Assembly (NCBI RefSeq): GCF_041154675.1
Contig: NZ_AP031322.1
Location: 2,107,812 to 2,171,811, forward strand
DNA from: Sulfurisphaera javensis
GTDB lineage: Archaea; Thermoproteota; Thermoprotei_A; Sulfolobales; Sulfolobaceae
Direction: 5' to 3'
DNA length: 64,000 nucleotides
The notes under the pieces were generated by a model. The model was given only the letters and a program-made list of their open reading frames with translations. It was not told the origin of the DNA and made no database searches. Shown here piece after piece: positions 52,074 to 62,634 of this stretch (the first letter of the stretch is position 1; each line of letters begins with the position of its first letter). The translations under genes were made by a program, and so were the position numbers.

Positions 52074-54695
52074 ATGGAAATTAATTATACAAATTACTTT
52101 ACCGATGATGAAATTCTAAGAATGCTTACTCCACAAGTTGCTAATTGGTTTAAAGAAAAATATGGTTCTTTTACTCCACCTCAAAGAGGAGCAATACCAT
52201 TAATAAAAATGAATAAAAATGTTTTAGTTTCTAGCCCAACTGGAAGTGGAAAAACATTAGCTGCTTTTTTAGGGATTTTAGATACATTAATCGATTTAGG
52301 ATATAAGGGTAATCTAGACGATAAAATATATGCAATTTATATTTCTCCTTTAAGAGCATTAAACAATGATATGAGAAGAAATCTTTTCGAACCATTACAA
52401 GAACTTAAACAAAAATATCAAGATCTTCCAGAAATAAGAATAGGGGTTAGAACTAGCGATACTACTTCTTATGAAAAACAGAAAATGTTACGTTTACCAC
52501 CTCATATATTAATTACTACCCCAGAATCTTTCGGAATCTCTTTAGTTTCTCCTAAATTTAGAGAAAAATTAGCTGAAGTAAAATGGATAATTATTGATGA
52601 AATCCATGAATTGGCTAACAGTAAAAGAGGAGCCTATTTAATGGGGATGATAGAAATATATCAATCTTTAGTGGCAAAAAATGAGCTAACAAGAATTGGA
52701 TTAAGCGCAACTGTTTCTCCCTTAGATGAAGTTGCAAAATTCCTCGTAGGAAGAGATAGGGAGTATAATATAATTGATGCAAGATTTGTAAAACCAACTG
52801 ATATTAGAGTAGTTTCACCTGTTAAAGATTTGGTTCATGCTACTGAAGACGAAATAAGCCAAGGAATATACTCTTATTTAGTTGAGGAAATAAAGAAGCA
52901 TAAAACTACTCTTATCTTTACAAATACAAGAAGTGCGGCAGAAAGAGTATCATATAAGCTTAGGAAAATTTTTGAAACAGAAAAAATTTTTGATAGTGAT
53001 GTAGTTGCAGCACATCATAGTAGCTTAAGTAGGGATGTTAGATTAGAAGTTGAGGAAAAGTTAAAGAGAGGGGAATTAAAAGTAGTAGTCTCGTCAACTA
53101 GTCTCGAATTAGGTATTGACATAGGTTATATTGATTTAGTAATTCTCCTTAGTAGTCCTAAGAGTGTTAGTAGATTATTACAAAGAATAGGAAGAGCTGG
53201 TCATAATATAAGGAATGTTAGTAAAGGAAGAATAATAGTAGTAGATAGAGATGATTTAGTCGAATGCACTGTTTTAGCCAAATTAGCAAGAGATAGAAAG
53301 ATAGATAAACTTCACATTCCAATGAAGCCGTTAGATGTGCTAGTACAATTAGTTGTAGCAGCTTCTCTAATTTCTCCAATAAAGAAGGACAATCTTTATA
53401 AAATTATAACTAAATCCTATAATTATCAAGGGCTGAGTGAAGAAGAATTTGACAGTGTAATTGCTTATTTGCAAGGAAACTATGAATTAGAATCAAAAAA
53501 TGTATATTCAAAAATTAGAGTCGAGAATGATATGATAAAGCCAAAAAGAGGGGCTAGAATGATATTCTTCTTAAATAGTGGTACAATACCCGATGAAGCT
53601 GACATAGCTGTAAAAACAGAGAATGGCAAATATGTAGGTAACTTAGAGGAAGAGTTTGCAGAGATACTTATGCCTGGAGATATATTTGTTCTATCTGGCA
53701 AAACTTATGAGTTTATTCGTAGCGAAGGCAACGTAATAATAGTAAGAAGCGCAGAAGGACAAAGACCAACAGTTCCCAGTTGGTTTTCTGAAATGTTACC
53801 TTTAGCATATGATTCAGCTTTAGAGGTAGGGAAGTTTAGAGGGTTTGTTGCGAATTTAATTGAAAAAGGTGTAGATAGGAAAGAGGCAATAGAACTTGTT
53901 GCAAAAGAATATCAGATTAGTAAATACGCTGCATGGTCTATATATGAGTATGTCTTAGAACAATATCTATTTACGAATGGAATAATTCCTACTGATAAAC
54001 TAATTTTAATAGAGATTTATGATGATGAAGAGAATAGAAGAAATTTCATATTTCACGCGTTATATGGTAGAAGAGCGCTTGATGCATTATCTAGGGCAGT
54101 AGCTTATATAGTTAGTGAAGAGCTTAATACTGATGTAAGAATTTCTGTTACTGATAATGGGTTTATTATAACCTTACCCCAAATCATAGATTATAACATA
54201 GAAAATGTACTGTATAAACTGAACCCAGACGAGATGTATAATATATTATCTAAAGTGGTGTTAAGGACAGAAATGATTAAGAAGAGATTCAGACATTGTG
54301 CTGAAAGATCTTTTATGTTACTTAGAAGATATAAGGGTAGAGAAACTAGTATTGATAGACGCCAGTTAAATTCTGAAGTTCTTTTAAATGTTGTAAAAGA
54401 ATATGAAAGTTTTCCTGTGCTTAAAGAAACTATACGAGAAATATTAGAAGATTATATGGATATTTCTAAGGCAATTGAAATAGTTAAAAAGATAAAGGAA
54501 GGAGAGATAAATGTTAAGGTAATTGGCCCTAACACTATACCTAGTCCCTTTGCTCACAATATTATATTAAAGGAGCATTCTGATGTAGTTTTAGCAGAGC
54601 AAAAAAGAGATTTATTAAAGAAGCTTCATGAGAAGGTCCTTGAGTTCCTTAGAGATAAGGGAATTAATATCGATCTCAAATACACGGAAACTTGA
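52074..54695 (+). CDS. Lhr/Hel112-like superfamily 2 DNA helicase
   Basis: The 873-residue helicase has the Q motif (FTPPQRGAIP), Walker A SPTGSGKTLA, DEIH (IIDEIHELANSKRG), SAT (GLSATVSP) and motif VI QRIGRAGHN. The long C-terminal region matches the Lhr-core type domains. S. solfataricus Hel112 (SSO0112, from memory) has the same size and sits near its ups genes. A DNA repair or recombination role after UV is likely. A TATA-like attttaatatct precedes it. The last 81 nt overlap the convergent JAMM-like gene. Confidence 0.9.
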   Translation: MEINYTNYFTDDEILRMLTPQVANWFKEKYGSFTPPQRGAIPLIKMNKNVLVSSPTGSGKTLAAFLGILDTLIDLGYKGNLDDKIYAIYISPLRALNNDMRRNLFEPLQELKQKYQDLPEIRIGVRTSDTTSYEKQKMLRLPPHILITTPESFGISLVSPKFREKLAEVKWIIIDEIHELANSKRGAYLMGMIEIYQSLVAKNELTRIGLSATVSPLDEVAKFLVGRDREYNIIDARFVKPTDIRVVSPVKDLVHATEDEISQGIYSYLVEEIKKHKTTLIFTNTRSAAERVSYKLRKIFETEKIFDSDVVAAHHSSLSRDVRLEVEEKLKRGELKVVVSSTSLELGIDIGYIDLVILLSSPKSVSRLLQRIGRAGHNIRNVSKGRIIVVDRDDLVECTVLAKLARDRKIDKLHIPMKPLDVLVQLVVAASLISPIKKDNLYKIITKSYNYQGLSEEEFDSVIAYLQGNYELESKNVYSKIRVENDMIKPKRGARMIFFLNSGTIPDEADIAVKTENGKYVGNLEEEFAEILMPGDIFVLSGKTYEFIRSEGNVIIVRSAEGQRPTVPSWFSEMLPLAYDSALEVGKFRGFVANLIEKGVDRKEAIELVAKEYQISKYAAWSIYEYVLEQYLFTNGIIPTDKLILIEIYDDEENRRNFIFHALYGRRALDALSRAVAYIVSEELNTDVRISVTDNGFIITLPQIIDYNIENVLYKLNPDEMYNILSKVVLRTEMIKKRFRHCAERSFMLLRRYKGRETSIDRRQLNSEVLLNVVKEYESFPVLKETIREILEDYMDISKAIEIVKKIKEGEINVKVIGPNTIPSPFAHNIILKEHSDVVLAEQKRDLLKKLHEKVLEFLRDKGINIDLKYTET

Positions 54696-54944
54696 AATGG
54701 TATAAGCTTTTATACACTTTTTACTTGTAATTATCCATGGGACATTCCAATATATCATATTTACTTCGTCTATTATGCTTGGTTCACAACTTTCATTATG
54801 TGTATGAATTATTGCTTTCAATTTAGGCAAATATTTGTAAAATATTTTAGCGTCTATTTCAAAACTGTTCTCTTTGTTTGAAATATTATCAAGAAATACT
54901 ATTGAATTATCGTTTAATAAAAGGCCTATTTTTTCTTTTTTCAA
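54615..54944 (-). CDS. JAB/MPN (JAMM)-like protein
   Basis: The 109-residue product reads KKEKIGLLLNDNSIVFLDNI with Glu before IGLLL, then AIIHTHNESCEPSIIDEV. This follows the JAMM order Glu ... HxH ... S-x2-D of metalloproteases that cut ubiquitin-like modifiers or peptides. The usual Pro after the second His is missing, so the spacer to Ser is six rather than seven residues. Activity is therefore uncertain. It overlaps the HTH-CBS gene by 4 nt and the helicase gene end by 81 nt. Confidence 0.7.
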   Translation of the reverse strand: MKKEKIGLLLNDNSIVFLDNISNKENSFEIDAKIFYKYLPKLKAIIHTHNESCEPSIIDEVNMIYWNVPWIITSKKCIKAYTISSFRVFEIDINSLISKELKDLLMKLL

Positions 54945-55846
54945 GGGCCTACCAACTCTTCAAGTCCAGCAATAGTCTTTAATATATCAGTTCTTGTAAC
55001 AATTCCAATTACTTTTTGATCTTGGTTATATACTAAAAGTCTACCTACGTTGTATATTAACATCTTTTTTATTGCAGTCAAAATATCATCCTCATCTCTA
55101 ATACTAATTACGTTCGTTTTCATATATTCACTAACTTTAGCATCATATTTTCCTTCAAAGAAGGCTTTAATTATATCTGCTGTTGTTAATATCCCTAAGG
55201 TTTTTCCTTCACTATCAAGTACTGGGGCTCCTCTAATTCCCTCTTTGTAGAATATTTGGGATGCTTCCTTTAAGCTCATATCCGGTTTTAGGGCAACTAA
55301 TTTTTTAGATATTAAATTCTTTATTTGAACCTTAGGAATGCTTATCATTCTAGTGACATCAGCAACTAATTCTTTCCTTGAATCATCAATATGAATAATA
55401 ACTCCCTCTATGACTAATCTTGTATAAGGAATAGGGCCTATCTTTATTGAATCACCTACTTTTAATTTTCTCAAATCTCCATTAACTCTTAAAAGTATTT
55501 TATTCCCAGAAGGATTAGTAATATCCAAAAGTTCTATATTGCTAACTTTAATATCTGTCTCTAAACCGTCTTTATATAAGCTTAATTGATCAAAAACTGG
55601 TGCAACAATTGGATTTTTAATTGATTCGTAAGCCTTAAGTGTTGGAACATAACCGCCATTAGGACCTGGTTTTGATTCAATAAGACCAAGAACTTTTAAG
55701 CTAAGAATTATATTTCTTACTGTACCTTCATCCTTGCCGATTACGTCAGCAACTTCTTTACTCTTTATCATTCTCTTATATCTGTTATAAAGGTCAACTA
55801 AAGCTAGAAGTATTTCTCTTTGAGTTGATGATAGATTCTGCATCAA
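54941..55846 (-). CDS. HTH plus CBS-pair regulator
   Basis: The 301-residue product has a winged helix at about 5-70 (YKRMIKSKEVADVIGKDEGT, then VRNIILSLKVLGLIES), a middle beta-barrel-like segment (NKILLRVNGDLRKLKVGDSI), and two CBS domains (about 180-235 and 240-300: LVALKPDMSLKEASQIFYKEG; VISIRDEDDILTAIKKMLIY). CBS pairs bind adenosyl nucleotides, so it probably senses energy or AdoMet status. It is first in a two-gene unit with the JAMM-like gene. Confidence 0.86.
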   Translation of the reverse strand: MMQNLSSTQREILLALVDLYNRYKRMIKSKEVADVIGKDEGTVRNIILSLKVLGLIESKPGPNGGYVPTLKAYESIKNPIVAPVFDQLSLYKDGLETDIKVSNIELLDITNPSGNKILLRVNGDLRKLKVGDSIKIGPIPYTRLVIEGVIIHIDDSRKELVADVTRMISIPKVQIKNLISKKLVALKPDMSLKEASQIFYKEGIRGAPVLDSEGKTLGILTTADIIKAFFEGKYDAKVSEYMKTNVISIRDEDDILTAIKKMLIYNVGRLLVYNQDQKVIGIVTRTDILKTIAGLEELVGP

Positions 55847-55882
55847 TAATTATAATACAAGTTTAGGTTTAAAAATAATTCC

Positions 55883-56566
55883 CTAAGAAAATATTCTTTT
55901 TAGAATTTTTTGATTAATGTTAAATACTTCTGTGGCTATAAGGCTAATATATTCTTGCTTAGGTAAAGGATATTTTATACCAATATTAATAGCGATTACT
56001 TTCTTCATAGCTTCTAATGACATTTTATCTCTTATACTCTTTTCAGCTATTCCTTCTGCAATTTTAAAAGCTGTATAAAACCTAGAGAAACTTACTGCAG
56101 TATGTTTTAATTCATCTAGGTCAGTGTTGTTAAGATTTCTTATAGCTTTAAAAAGTAATTCTTCTGGTTTAAATGAAAAAATTGTCTCTGTAAAAGCCAG
56201 CCTAAGCGCTTTAGCGACATTTCCTTTATCCTTATCAAGTTTTTCGTAAGCTTCAAGAGGCTTATTTTCTAACACTAGAGAAAGAGCTTCATCATAAGTT
56301 ATTTCGAAACTGAAAAGTTTGTTAAATAAATCTTTATAATCATCAAATAAGCCTAAACCATCTTTTCCAACAACATAAAGGCTTATTAATTCTTTCTCAT
56401 AAAGATCTTCAGCCTTGAATCCTCTTATAGGTTTTATACCTTTTTCCTCATAAGACTCTCTTAACATTTCAATAACGTCTCCTCTAGCTATATTTTGTTG
56501 CTGTAGAATTTTACTCCAAAGATCTGTAAGTACTTTCACTCGCTCCTTGTAAATCTCTTTAACCAT
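55883..56566 (-). CDS. DUF2192-like Sulfolobales protein
   Basis: The product, about 227 residues from MVKEIYKERVKVLTDLWSKI, is predominantly helical with a central GKDGLGLFDDYKDLF and a C-terminal IGIKYPLPKQEYISLIA segment. I associate it with archaeal DUF2192, with moderate certainty. No catalytic motif is seen. An ATG at 56614 would add 16 residues, but that extension overlaps the promoter of the divergent gene at 56621. Confidence 0.7.
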   Translation of the reverse strand: MVKEIYKERVKVLTDLWSKILQQQNIARGDVIEMLRESYEEKGIKPIRGFKAEDLYEKELISLYVVGKDGLGLFDDYKDLFNKLFSFEITYDEALSLVLENKPLEAYEKLDKDKGNVAKALRLAFTETIFSFKPEELLFKAIRNLNNTDLDELKHTAVSFSRFYTAFKIAEGIAEKSIRDKMSLEAMKKVIAINIGIKYPLPKQEYISLIATEVFNINQKILKRIFS

Positions 56567-56620
56567 ATCGTTTCTATTAGCACTCTCCCTTAAAAAAGTA
56601 TTAAATTTAAACATAATATC

Positions 56621-57010
56621 ATGAGCACAACAGAAGAGACTTTAAAGCCAAACGTTGTTCTAATTTCAGCATCTGATCTTGAATCTGAAATAAAACAATT
56701 AGAAGAGAAAGTGAAACAGATTAATGATACTAATATTCAGGAATTTGAAAAAATAAAATCAGAAATAGATAAGCTTCATACGCTTACCAGTTGGCTAGTT
56801 ATCGCAAAATCTCAAGGAATATGGAAATCAAAAACTTGTAGGCATGTAATAAATGATTCATGTTCAGCATGGAGCATCAGTGAACCAGAGAAATTAGGAA
56901 TTCCTCAGGACGCAGTTTTTGTTACAGAAAATGGAAGCAAGAAAGTTGTTGTGGCAAAGTTTCCAGAATTATGCATAACATGTCCGTTATATGAACCTAA
57001 AAAGATCTAA
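56621..57010 (+). CDS. Four-cysteine protein of unknown function
   Basis: The 129-residue product has an N-terminal coiled coil (residues about 18-55: LESEIKQLEEKVKQINDTNI) and a C-terminal domain with four cysteines in two groups, KTCRHVINDSCSAW and PELCITCPLY. These could bind zinc or an iron-sulfur cluster. The family is not recognised, though it looks like a conserved crenarchaeal protein. It overlaps the convergent HTH gene by 14 nt. Confidence 0.72.
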   Translation: MSTTEETLKPNVVLISASDLESEIKQLEEKVKQINDTNIQEFEKIKSEIDKLHTLTSWLVIAKSQGIWKSKTCRHVINDSCSAWSISEPEKLGIPQDAVFVTENGSKKVVVAKFPELCITCPLYEPKKI

Positions 57011-57317
57011 TTAAAACATTTTTAATTCTTAACATTTTTTCATTTTTAACATCATTATTTTGAATGAACTCCTCTAAACTTTCAATTAAGTCTTCAACTA
57101 TTATTTCATAGATTCTCTCTTTTTCCTCCTCATCAGCTATTTCTATCGCCTTCTCTATTGTTTCATCACTTGGATGAGTTTGTCCATTTATAAATTTAGT
57201 AATAGCAGAAGGAGAGATTTCTAGCTCATTAGCTAACTCTTTTTTACTTCTTTTTTCTAAAAGTAGTTCAATAATCTTTTCTCTGGCTTCTTTGCTAAGA
57301 TTGTGTACAATTCTCAT
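56997..57317 (-). CDS. Cro/C1-type HTH protein
   Basis: The 106-residue product has a helix-turn-helix at about 20-60 (SKKELANELEISPSAITKFI, then NGQTHPSDETIEKAI) followed by an acidic helical tail that may mediate dimer formation. It is a short archaeal transcription regulator with an unknown target. It is divergent from the MDR-like gene at 57370. Confidence 0.8.
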   Translation of the reverse strand: MRIVHNLSKEAREKIIELLLEKRSKKELANELEISPSAITKFINGQTHPSDETIEKAIEIADEEEKERIYEIIVEDLIESLEEFIQNNDVKNEKMLRIKNVLIRSF

Positions 57318-57369
57318 AAATAATATACTTTCCTTAAATTTAATAATGCATTACCATTATTACTATTGA

Positions 57370-58236
57370 ATGAAGGCAATTGTGTTTGATTTAGGTATTA
57401 CATTGAAAGACGTGGTAGAGAAACCAGTCTATAGAGATTATGTACAAGTATCACCATTAAAAGTATTAATCAGTGGTTTAGAGAATTCTATTTATACTGG
57501 CATATTATGGGTTCAACCAGGAAGAATATTAGGTAGTACTGGTTTTGTAAAAATTGAGGCAGCTGGATTAGACTCTGATAATCAGTTAGAAGGAAAGCAA
57601 GCAATAATACTACCTTACTCAAAAAAATATGGTGGTATAGGAACAGAAATTGATGGAATATTGGCTGAAAAATCTGTAATACCCGATGACTCTATAGTAA
57701 CGTTACCGTCAAATTATCCAGATAAATACATACTTTACCCTTTTGTTAGTATTGGCTTACAACTTAGAAAAATACTGAGAGGGTATAACGTTTTAATAAT
57801 TGGAGATGGTCTTACTGGACTTTTGTCAGCGTATATGCTTGTTGGTAATGCAAATAAGATAGGTATTTATAGCGATGATATTTATAAAATAAAAATATAT
57901 GGAGTTGAAGAAATTAAAGATCTTTCAACTCAGTGGGATGCAATAGTAATAACTACAATGAGAAGTTGGATTAGAGCAATACTTGCTAACACGCTGATAA
58001 ATTCTGTTATAGTTATTCCTAGATTTATGAATACATGGCCAGTTGTAGTACCAAATAATGTAAAGTTTGTTGAACCAACAAAACTTAATGGTGTATTTGA
58101 GTACATAGATGATGAAATTTCAGAAAAGTTTTTTAATCAACTAGTAGGGATATCGGAAGATTTCTTTTCTTCTATACCTACCTCTAAACCTGGAATATTG
58201 GTTAACATAGAAAAAACTTTATTTAAGAAAGTCTGA
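57370..58236 (+). CDS. MDR (alcohol dehydrogenase-like) protein without zinc ligands
   Basis: The 288-residue product follows the MDR plan: GroES-like N-terminal half ([17 protein letters not shown], where active enzymes have GHE), then a Rossmann segment ([20 protein letters not shown]). The catalytic zinc ligands (Cys of CGTD and His-Glu of GHE) are absent and the protein is about 50-60 residues shorter than usual. It may bind NAD(P) without alcohol dehydrogenase activity. Its end overlaps the aminotransferase gene by 18 nt. Confidence 0.7.
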   Translation: MKAIVFDLGITLKDVVEKPVYRDYVQVSPLKVLISGLENSIYTGILWVQPGRILGSTGFVKIEAAGLDSDNQLEGKQAIILPYSKKYGGIGTEIDGILAEKSVIPDDSIVTLPSNYPDKYILYPFVSIGLQLRKILRGYNVLIIGDGLTGLLSAYMLVGNANKIGIYSDDIYKIKIYGVEEIKDLSTQWDAIVITTMRSWIRAILANTLINSVIVIPRFMNTWPVVVPNNVKFVEPTKLNGVFEYIDDEISEKFFNQLVGISEDFFSSIPTSKPGILVNIEKTLFKKV

Positions 58237-59421
58237 TATTGTTTGCCCTAGTATTTTTATTCCTTCTTCCAGTTCTTCTTTTGATGGATAACTGAAGTTT
58301 AGTCTCATTGTATTTCTTCCACTATAATCATAATAGAAGCTCGATCCTGGCACATATGCTACTCCTCTTTTCATGCTTTCTTCTAGCATTTTTACTGTAT
58401 CTATTTTTTCTGGTAACCAAGCGAAAACAAACATGCCACCGACTGGTTTACTCCATTTGGCTTCTTTAGGGAAATATCTTTCTATCGCATTTAGCATTAC
58501 GTCTCTTTTTTCTTTATAAAGGCTTCTTATTAATGGCAGTTGATTTTGTATTACTCCTCTTCTTATTGCTTCCATTGCTATCATTTGCGTTAACGTTGGT
58601 GTATGTAAGTCAATATTTTGCTTATATAATTCCATTTCACGAATAAACTCCTCATGTGCTACTACCCAGCCTAATCTCAAACCGGGAGCCAATATTTTGC
58701 TAAATGTAGACGTGTATATTACTCTTCCACTTTTATCTAGAGCTATTAATGGTGGCGGGGCTTCTCCATCAAATACTAAAAATCCATAGGCATCATCTTC
58801 AACTAGTAAGAAATCATATTTTTCAGCTATTTCTATGAGTCTTTTTCTATCATCTAAGCTCATTGTTGTACCTCCTGGGTTCTGGGCTGTTGGTATTACA
58901 TACATTAATTTTGGTTTTCTTCCATTATTTACACTTTCTTTTACTTTTTTCTCAAGCTCATCTAGGTCTGGTCCTTTTTCAGTTAAATGCACTCCTATGA
59001 AGTTTGGTTTCCTTGCCCTTAATATATTAAGGGCAGCTAAATATGTTGGCATTTCAACGATCACAGTATCGCCAGGGTCAACCAGTAAGTTAAATATCAT
59101 GAATAAAGCTTCTTGGCTTCCAACAGTTACGAAAGTATTATTTTCGTTTATTCCAGTTATTCCTCTATACCTAGAAAGATTAACCAATTCTTTCCTAAAT
59201 TCTGATATACCGGATGTTGTTGAGTATTGTAATGCTCTATCTGATTTTTCACTAAGTACAACATCAACTATTTTTCTAATTTCTTCGGCTGGAAAAGTTT
59301 TAGGATCTGGTAAACCACCAGCAAGACTAATTACTTTCTTTCCTTCAGTTAACTTTAATAAATCTCTAATTTCGGAAGATCTCAGGGTTGTTACATCTTT
59401 AGAGAGAAACTTTTCAAACAT
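58219..59421 (-). CDS. Class I PLP aminotransferase (LysN/aromatic-type)
   Basis: The 400-residue product is a fold type I aminotransferase. Motifs are [22 protein letters not shown], and the PLP lysine in [15 protein letters not shown]. It resembles the archaeal 2-aminoadipate/aromatic aminotransferase group (LysN, KAT-like). Substrate range cannot be read. It is divergent from the CinA-like gene with a 44-nt gap. Confidence 0.88.
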   Translation of the reverse strand: MFEKFLSKDVTTLRSSEIRDLLKLTEGKKVISLAGGLPDPKTFPAEEIRKIVDVVLSEKSDRALQYSTTSGISEFRKELVNLSRYRGITGINENNTFVTVGSQEALFMIFNLLVDPGDTVIVEMPTYLAALNILRARKPNFIGVHLTEKGPDLDELEKKVKESVNNGRKPKLMYVIPTAQNPGGTTMSLDDRKRLIEIAEKYDFLLVEDDAYGFLVFDGEAPPPLIALDKSGRVIYTSTFSKILAPGLRLGWVVAHEEFIREMELYKQNIDLHTPTLTQMIAMEAIRRGVIQNQLPLIRSLYKEKRDVMLNAIERYFPKEAKWSKPVGGMFVFAWLPEKIDTVKMLEESMKRGVAYVPGSSFYYDYSGRNTMRLNFSYPSKEELEEGIKILGQTISDFLK

Positions 59422-59465
59422 ATTTCCACAACCAAATATAAAGCCTTAAGTTTTTATCTATTATT

Positions 59466-60263
59466 GTGGAAGTTTGGTACGCTGAAATTATAAACATAGG
59501 GAATGAGATATTAAGTGGAAGAACAATAAATACCAATGCATCACATATTGCTAGAAGGCTAACTTCATTAGGATTTACTATAAGAAGAATAACTGTTGTT
59601 ATGGATGAAATAGATGAGATAGTCTCAGCTTTTAGAGAGGCAATAAAAAGAAAGCCTAAGTTAATTATATCTACTGGAGGATTAGGTCCTACTTATGATG
59701 ATAAAACGAATGAAGGTTTATCTAAGGCGTTAAATATAGAACTAGAATTAAATAGTATTGCATACGAAATGTTATTGCAAAAATATTCAAAGTTAAACAT
59801 AGAACTAACTGAGGAAAGAAAGAAAATGGCAATGATGCCTAAAGGTTCCATACCAGTTGAAAATAATGTAGGTGTTGCTCCAGGAATATTAATAAGTTAT
59901 GAAGGGATAACAATCTTGGCAACTCCCGGAGTCCCTAAAGAAATGGAAGATATATTAGAGACATTTATTAAAAAATACCTAAAAGAAAAACCTGATGTTA
60001 AGTATATTGAATCTAGTTTTTTAATTAGAGGAGTTATGGAATCTTCAATAGCTCCTTATATAAAACAGCTAGTTAAAAAATATGATTTATATATAAAAAC
60101 TCACCCTAAAGGCCAAGAGTTAACATCGCCGTTATTAGAAATTCAGGTTGCTGGAAGTTCAAAAGATGAGAATGAAATAAGAAATAGAATAGAAAAAGCA
60201 ATTGAAGAGCTTAAGGAAATAGGAATAAAATTGGGAGGAACTATCTTAGAAAGTCAAGTATGA
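59466..60263 (+). CDS. CinA/MoaB-domain protein
   Basis: The 265-residue product starts at GTG with [20 protein letters not shown] and has [16 protein letters not shown] and ATPGVPKEM, the molybdopterin-binding-like domain of the CinA family. The C-terminal NMN deamidase domain of bacterial CinA is missing. The family is thought to act on ADP-ribose-type nucleotides. It overlaps the hydrolase gene by 23 nt at the 3' end. Confidence 0.86.
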   Translation: MEVWYAEIINIGNEILSGRTINTNASHIARRLTSLGFTIRRITVVMDEIDEIVSAFREAIKRKPKLIISTGGLGPTYDDKTNEGLSKALNIELELNSIAYEMLLQKYSKLNIELTEERKKMAMMPKGSIPVENNVGVAPGILISYEGITILATPGVPKEMEDILETFIKKYLKEKPDVKYIESSFLIRGVMESSIAPYIKQLVKKYDLYIKTHPKGQELTSPLLEIQVAGSSKDENEIRNRIEKAIEELKEIGIKLGGTILESQV

Positions 60264-61011
60264 GATTAGTCAGTACTAATGGTGCTTCAAAATTTAGGAA
60301 ATGCCCATAACCATTGAGAACTTTAACATTTATACGCTTTAAATTATTTTGAAAAACTTGAATATTTGCAGACAATTTGTCGTTATCTCCATAAATTAAT
60401 AGTGTTTCTTCATCGATTTTACTTAAATCATTAGAGTAATCTCTAGCTGACAATAATCCTTCAACAGAATATTTATAGCCAATTGGTGTGTTTTCATTAT
60501 AAACACTTACGAGATCTCTCCACGCTGTAGGATTATTAATTAAAGCATCAGAAAATTCGCCTTGACTTCTACGATATTCAGCTAATGCTGACATGCCTAA
60601 ATTCATTGCTATAGAGACATATTTCTGATATGGTTCTGGATTAGGAGCTTTGTATAATGCACCTATCAATATGAGTTTCTTAACGTAATTGTGTAGTGCA
60701 TACTCAATTGCAATTAAAGTTCCTATTGAATGCCCTACTAATATAGGATCTTTTACATTTAGCTCTTCAATTAAATTTTTAAGATCTTCAGCATGATCTT
60801 CAATTTTATAGGCACTTGGAGGAATTGAAGATCTTCCATGTCCTCTTAAATCATATACTATTACTCTATATTTTTCTAACATTTGTGGAAACATATATTT
60901 CCAACTATTCACACTACCAGCAAGATGATGAATCAAAATAACGTTATTCTCTTTGTTTTCTCCTTTCTCCTCATAATAAATTCTTATTCCGTTAGAGAGA
61001 TATGCAAACAT
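60241..61011 (-). CDS. Alpha/beta hydrolase
   Basis: The 256-residue product has the nucleophile elbow GHSIG, the oxyanion strand ILIHHLAGS, an acid in YGDNDKLS and the His in [10 protein letters not shown], so the Ser-Asp-His triad is complete. The substrate, probably an ester or lactone, is not known. It abuts pheT with no spacer and may be part of the same transcript. Confidence 0.86.
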   Translation of the reverse strand: MFAYLSNGIRIYYEEKGENKENNVILIHHLAGSVNSWKYMFPQMLEKYRVIVYDLRGHGRSSIPPSAYKIEDHAEDLKNLIEELNVKDPILVGHSIGTLIAIEYALHNYVKKLILIGALYKAPNPEPYQKYVSIAMNLGMSALAEYRRSQGEFSDALINNPTAWRDLVSVYNENTPIGYKYSVEGLLSARDYSNDLSKIDEETLLIYGDNDKLSANIQVFQNNLKRINVKVLNGYGHFLNFEAPLVLTNLILDFLR

Positions 61012-62634
61012 TTAAAGTAACTCTTTAATCTCATCTAAATAAATTTCACTTATAGCTATTGGGTATTCTATTTTTAGTTTCTCTAATATTTCTGGTTTTA
61101 CTTCCCCTATTATTCCTATTTTCTTTCCATTACAGTATATTAACGCTGTTCTGCCATCTATTAAGAAAGGATGCTGAGCTTTCTTATACTCGACAGATAT
61201 ACCTAAGTTAGATAATATATAGTGAACTGGTGCTTGAAGTTCCTCAAAACTCACTTTACTATTCATTATTGAATAAACAGCATTTAGCTTATTGGAATAC
61301 CCAGTCTCACTTTTTTCGTTTTCTACTACTACTTCACCAACTTCAAACACTTTTATTGGCATTCTTGCGTGTTGATTTTTACTTAAAAACTGCAACATAC
61401 TTGGAATAAGCGAGTTCCTTACTGCGTTGTAATCAATAGTAACTGGGTTAAGAATCTTAACAAAATTTCCAATCAGATAGGAGTCATTAGTCAAAATAAA
61501 TGTGAAGATTTCAGTAAAACCTGCTCCAATACTTAAGTCTCTAATTACTCTTGTTATCTTAGTCTTTTCAGTAAGTTCACCAATTTTTCCGACTTTATAT
61601 GGAGATGGAATAAGATTTGCATATCCATAAGTCATAGCTACATCTTCAGTAATATCAATTTGAGCCAAGATATCATTTCTGTAAGGTGGTATAATGACTT
61701 CTAATTCACTGCCAATATCATTAACATCAAATCTAGCCATTTTAAGTAACTCAATTATTTCATCTTTAGTTAATTGTGTACCTAGCACATTGTTAATATA
61801 ATCTATTGATATTTTGATTGAAGAGTGCCTAAGAACAGGTGAAAATTCGGCGTAAGGGGAAAGTACTTTTACTCTTCCTATTTTTCCTCCCATTTCAGCT
61901 AAATTAGTGACAATTAGATCAAGAGTAAAGATTACAGTATCAAGGGAAGTACCAGTAACATCGATAAACAGATTTCTAGTTGAAGTTTCTATTCTAGTTT
62001 TTTCTGCATTAATAACTGGTGGTAAACTTAGAATTTGTCCATCAGATTGCATTATTGCTGGCATTTTTCCATTATATAAAGATATTGTACCATATTCCTT
62101 TCCTTGCTCAGTCTCTTCCAGTACTTCTTTCACTATCATTTCCTTGCTAGAATTTAATGGTACAAACTTGTAATTGAGGTCAACTGTTGTATATAGAATA
62201 TGCTTAGAATCAATTTTATCCAAATCGTGTAAACCTATAGCTATCTTTTTTCTTTTTCTACCAACTGTTACGTGAAGTTTTTCTTGGAATTGAATAAGTT
62301 CTTTTAATAATTCATCATCTAACTTTATGTTCTCCACGATTGCCGATAAAGCATAAGGTCTACTCTTCACTTCCTTAACTTCAAACAAGTAATCAGTGTC
62401 TTTAACTTGATATTTTGCTTCTCCTAATTCTCTCTTCAATAACCCTTTTATAGCTCTTATAATTCCGTAAACAAATAGTAAGTCCGGTCTATCATTATTT
62501 ATCTCGATTTCAATATGGTCTTGGTCAATAGGTTTCATTTCAGACTTAAGATTAAAAAGCAAATCTTCTAACTTACTTTCATTAATTTTTAGTTCATTTA
62601 AGATCCTCCATTTGTAGACATTAATAGTAGGCAT
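61012..62634 (-). CDS. pheT: Phenylalanyl-tRNA synthetase beta subunit
   Basis: The 540-residue archaeal beta subunit has a B3/B4-like core (TRNLFIDVTGTSLDTVIFTL), B5 domain (PYRNDILAQIDITEDVAMTYGY) and a catalytic-like domain (EIFTFILTNDSYL, RNSLIPSMLQFL). It forms a heterotetramer with PheS, whose gene it overlaps by 14 nt. The length fits the short archaeal type. Confidence 0.95.
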   Translation of the reverse strand: MPTINVYKWRILNELKINESKLEDLLFNLKSEMKPIDQDHIEIEINNDRPDLLFVYGIIRAIKGLLKRELGEAKYQVKDTDYLFEVKEVKSRPYALSAIVENIKLDDELLKELIQFQEKLHVTVGRKRKKIAIGLHDLDKIDSKHILYTTVDLNYKFVPLNSSKEMIVKEVLEETEQGKEYGTISLYNGKMPAIMQSDGQILSLPPVINAEKTRIETSTRNLFIDVTGTSLDTVIFTLDLIVTNLAEMGGKIGRVKVLSPYAEFSPVLRHSSIKISIDYINNVLGTQLTKDEIIELLKMARFDVNDIGSELEVIIPPYRNDILAQIDITEDVAMTYGYANLIPSPYKVGKIGELTEKTKITRVIRDLSIGAGFTEIFTFILTNDSYLIGNFVKILNPVTIDYNAVRNSLIPSMLQFLSKNQHARMPIKVFEVGEVVVENEKSETGYSNKLNAVYSIMNSKVSFEELQAPVHYILSNLGISVEYKKAQHPFLIDGRTALIYCNGKKIGIIGEVKPEILEKLKIEYPIAISEIYLDEIKELL

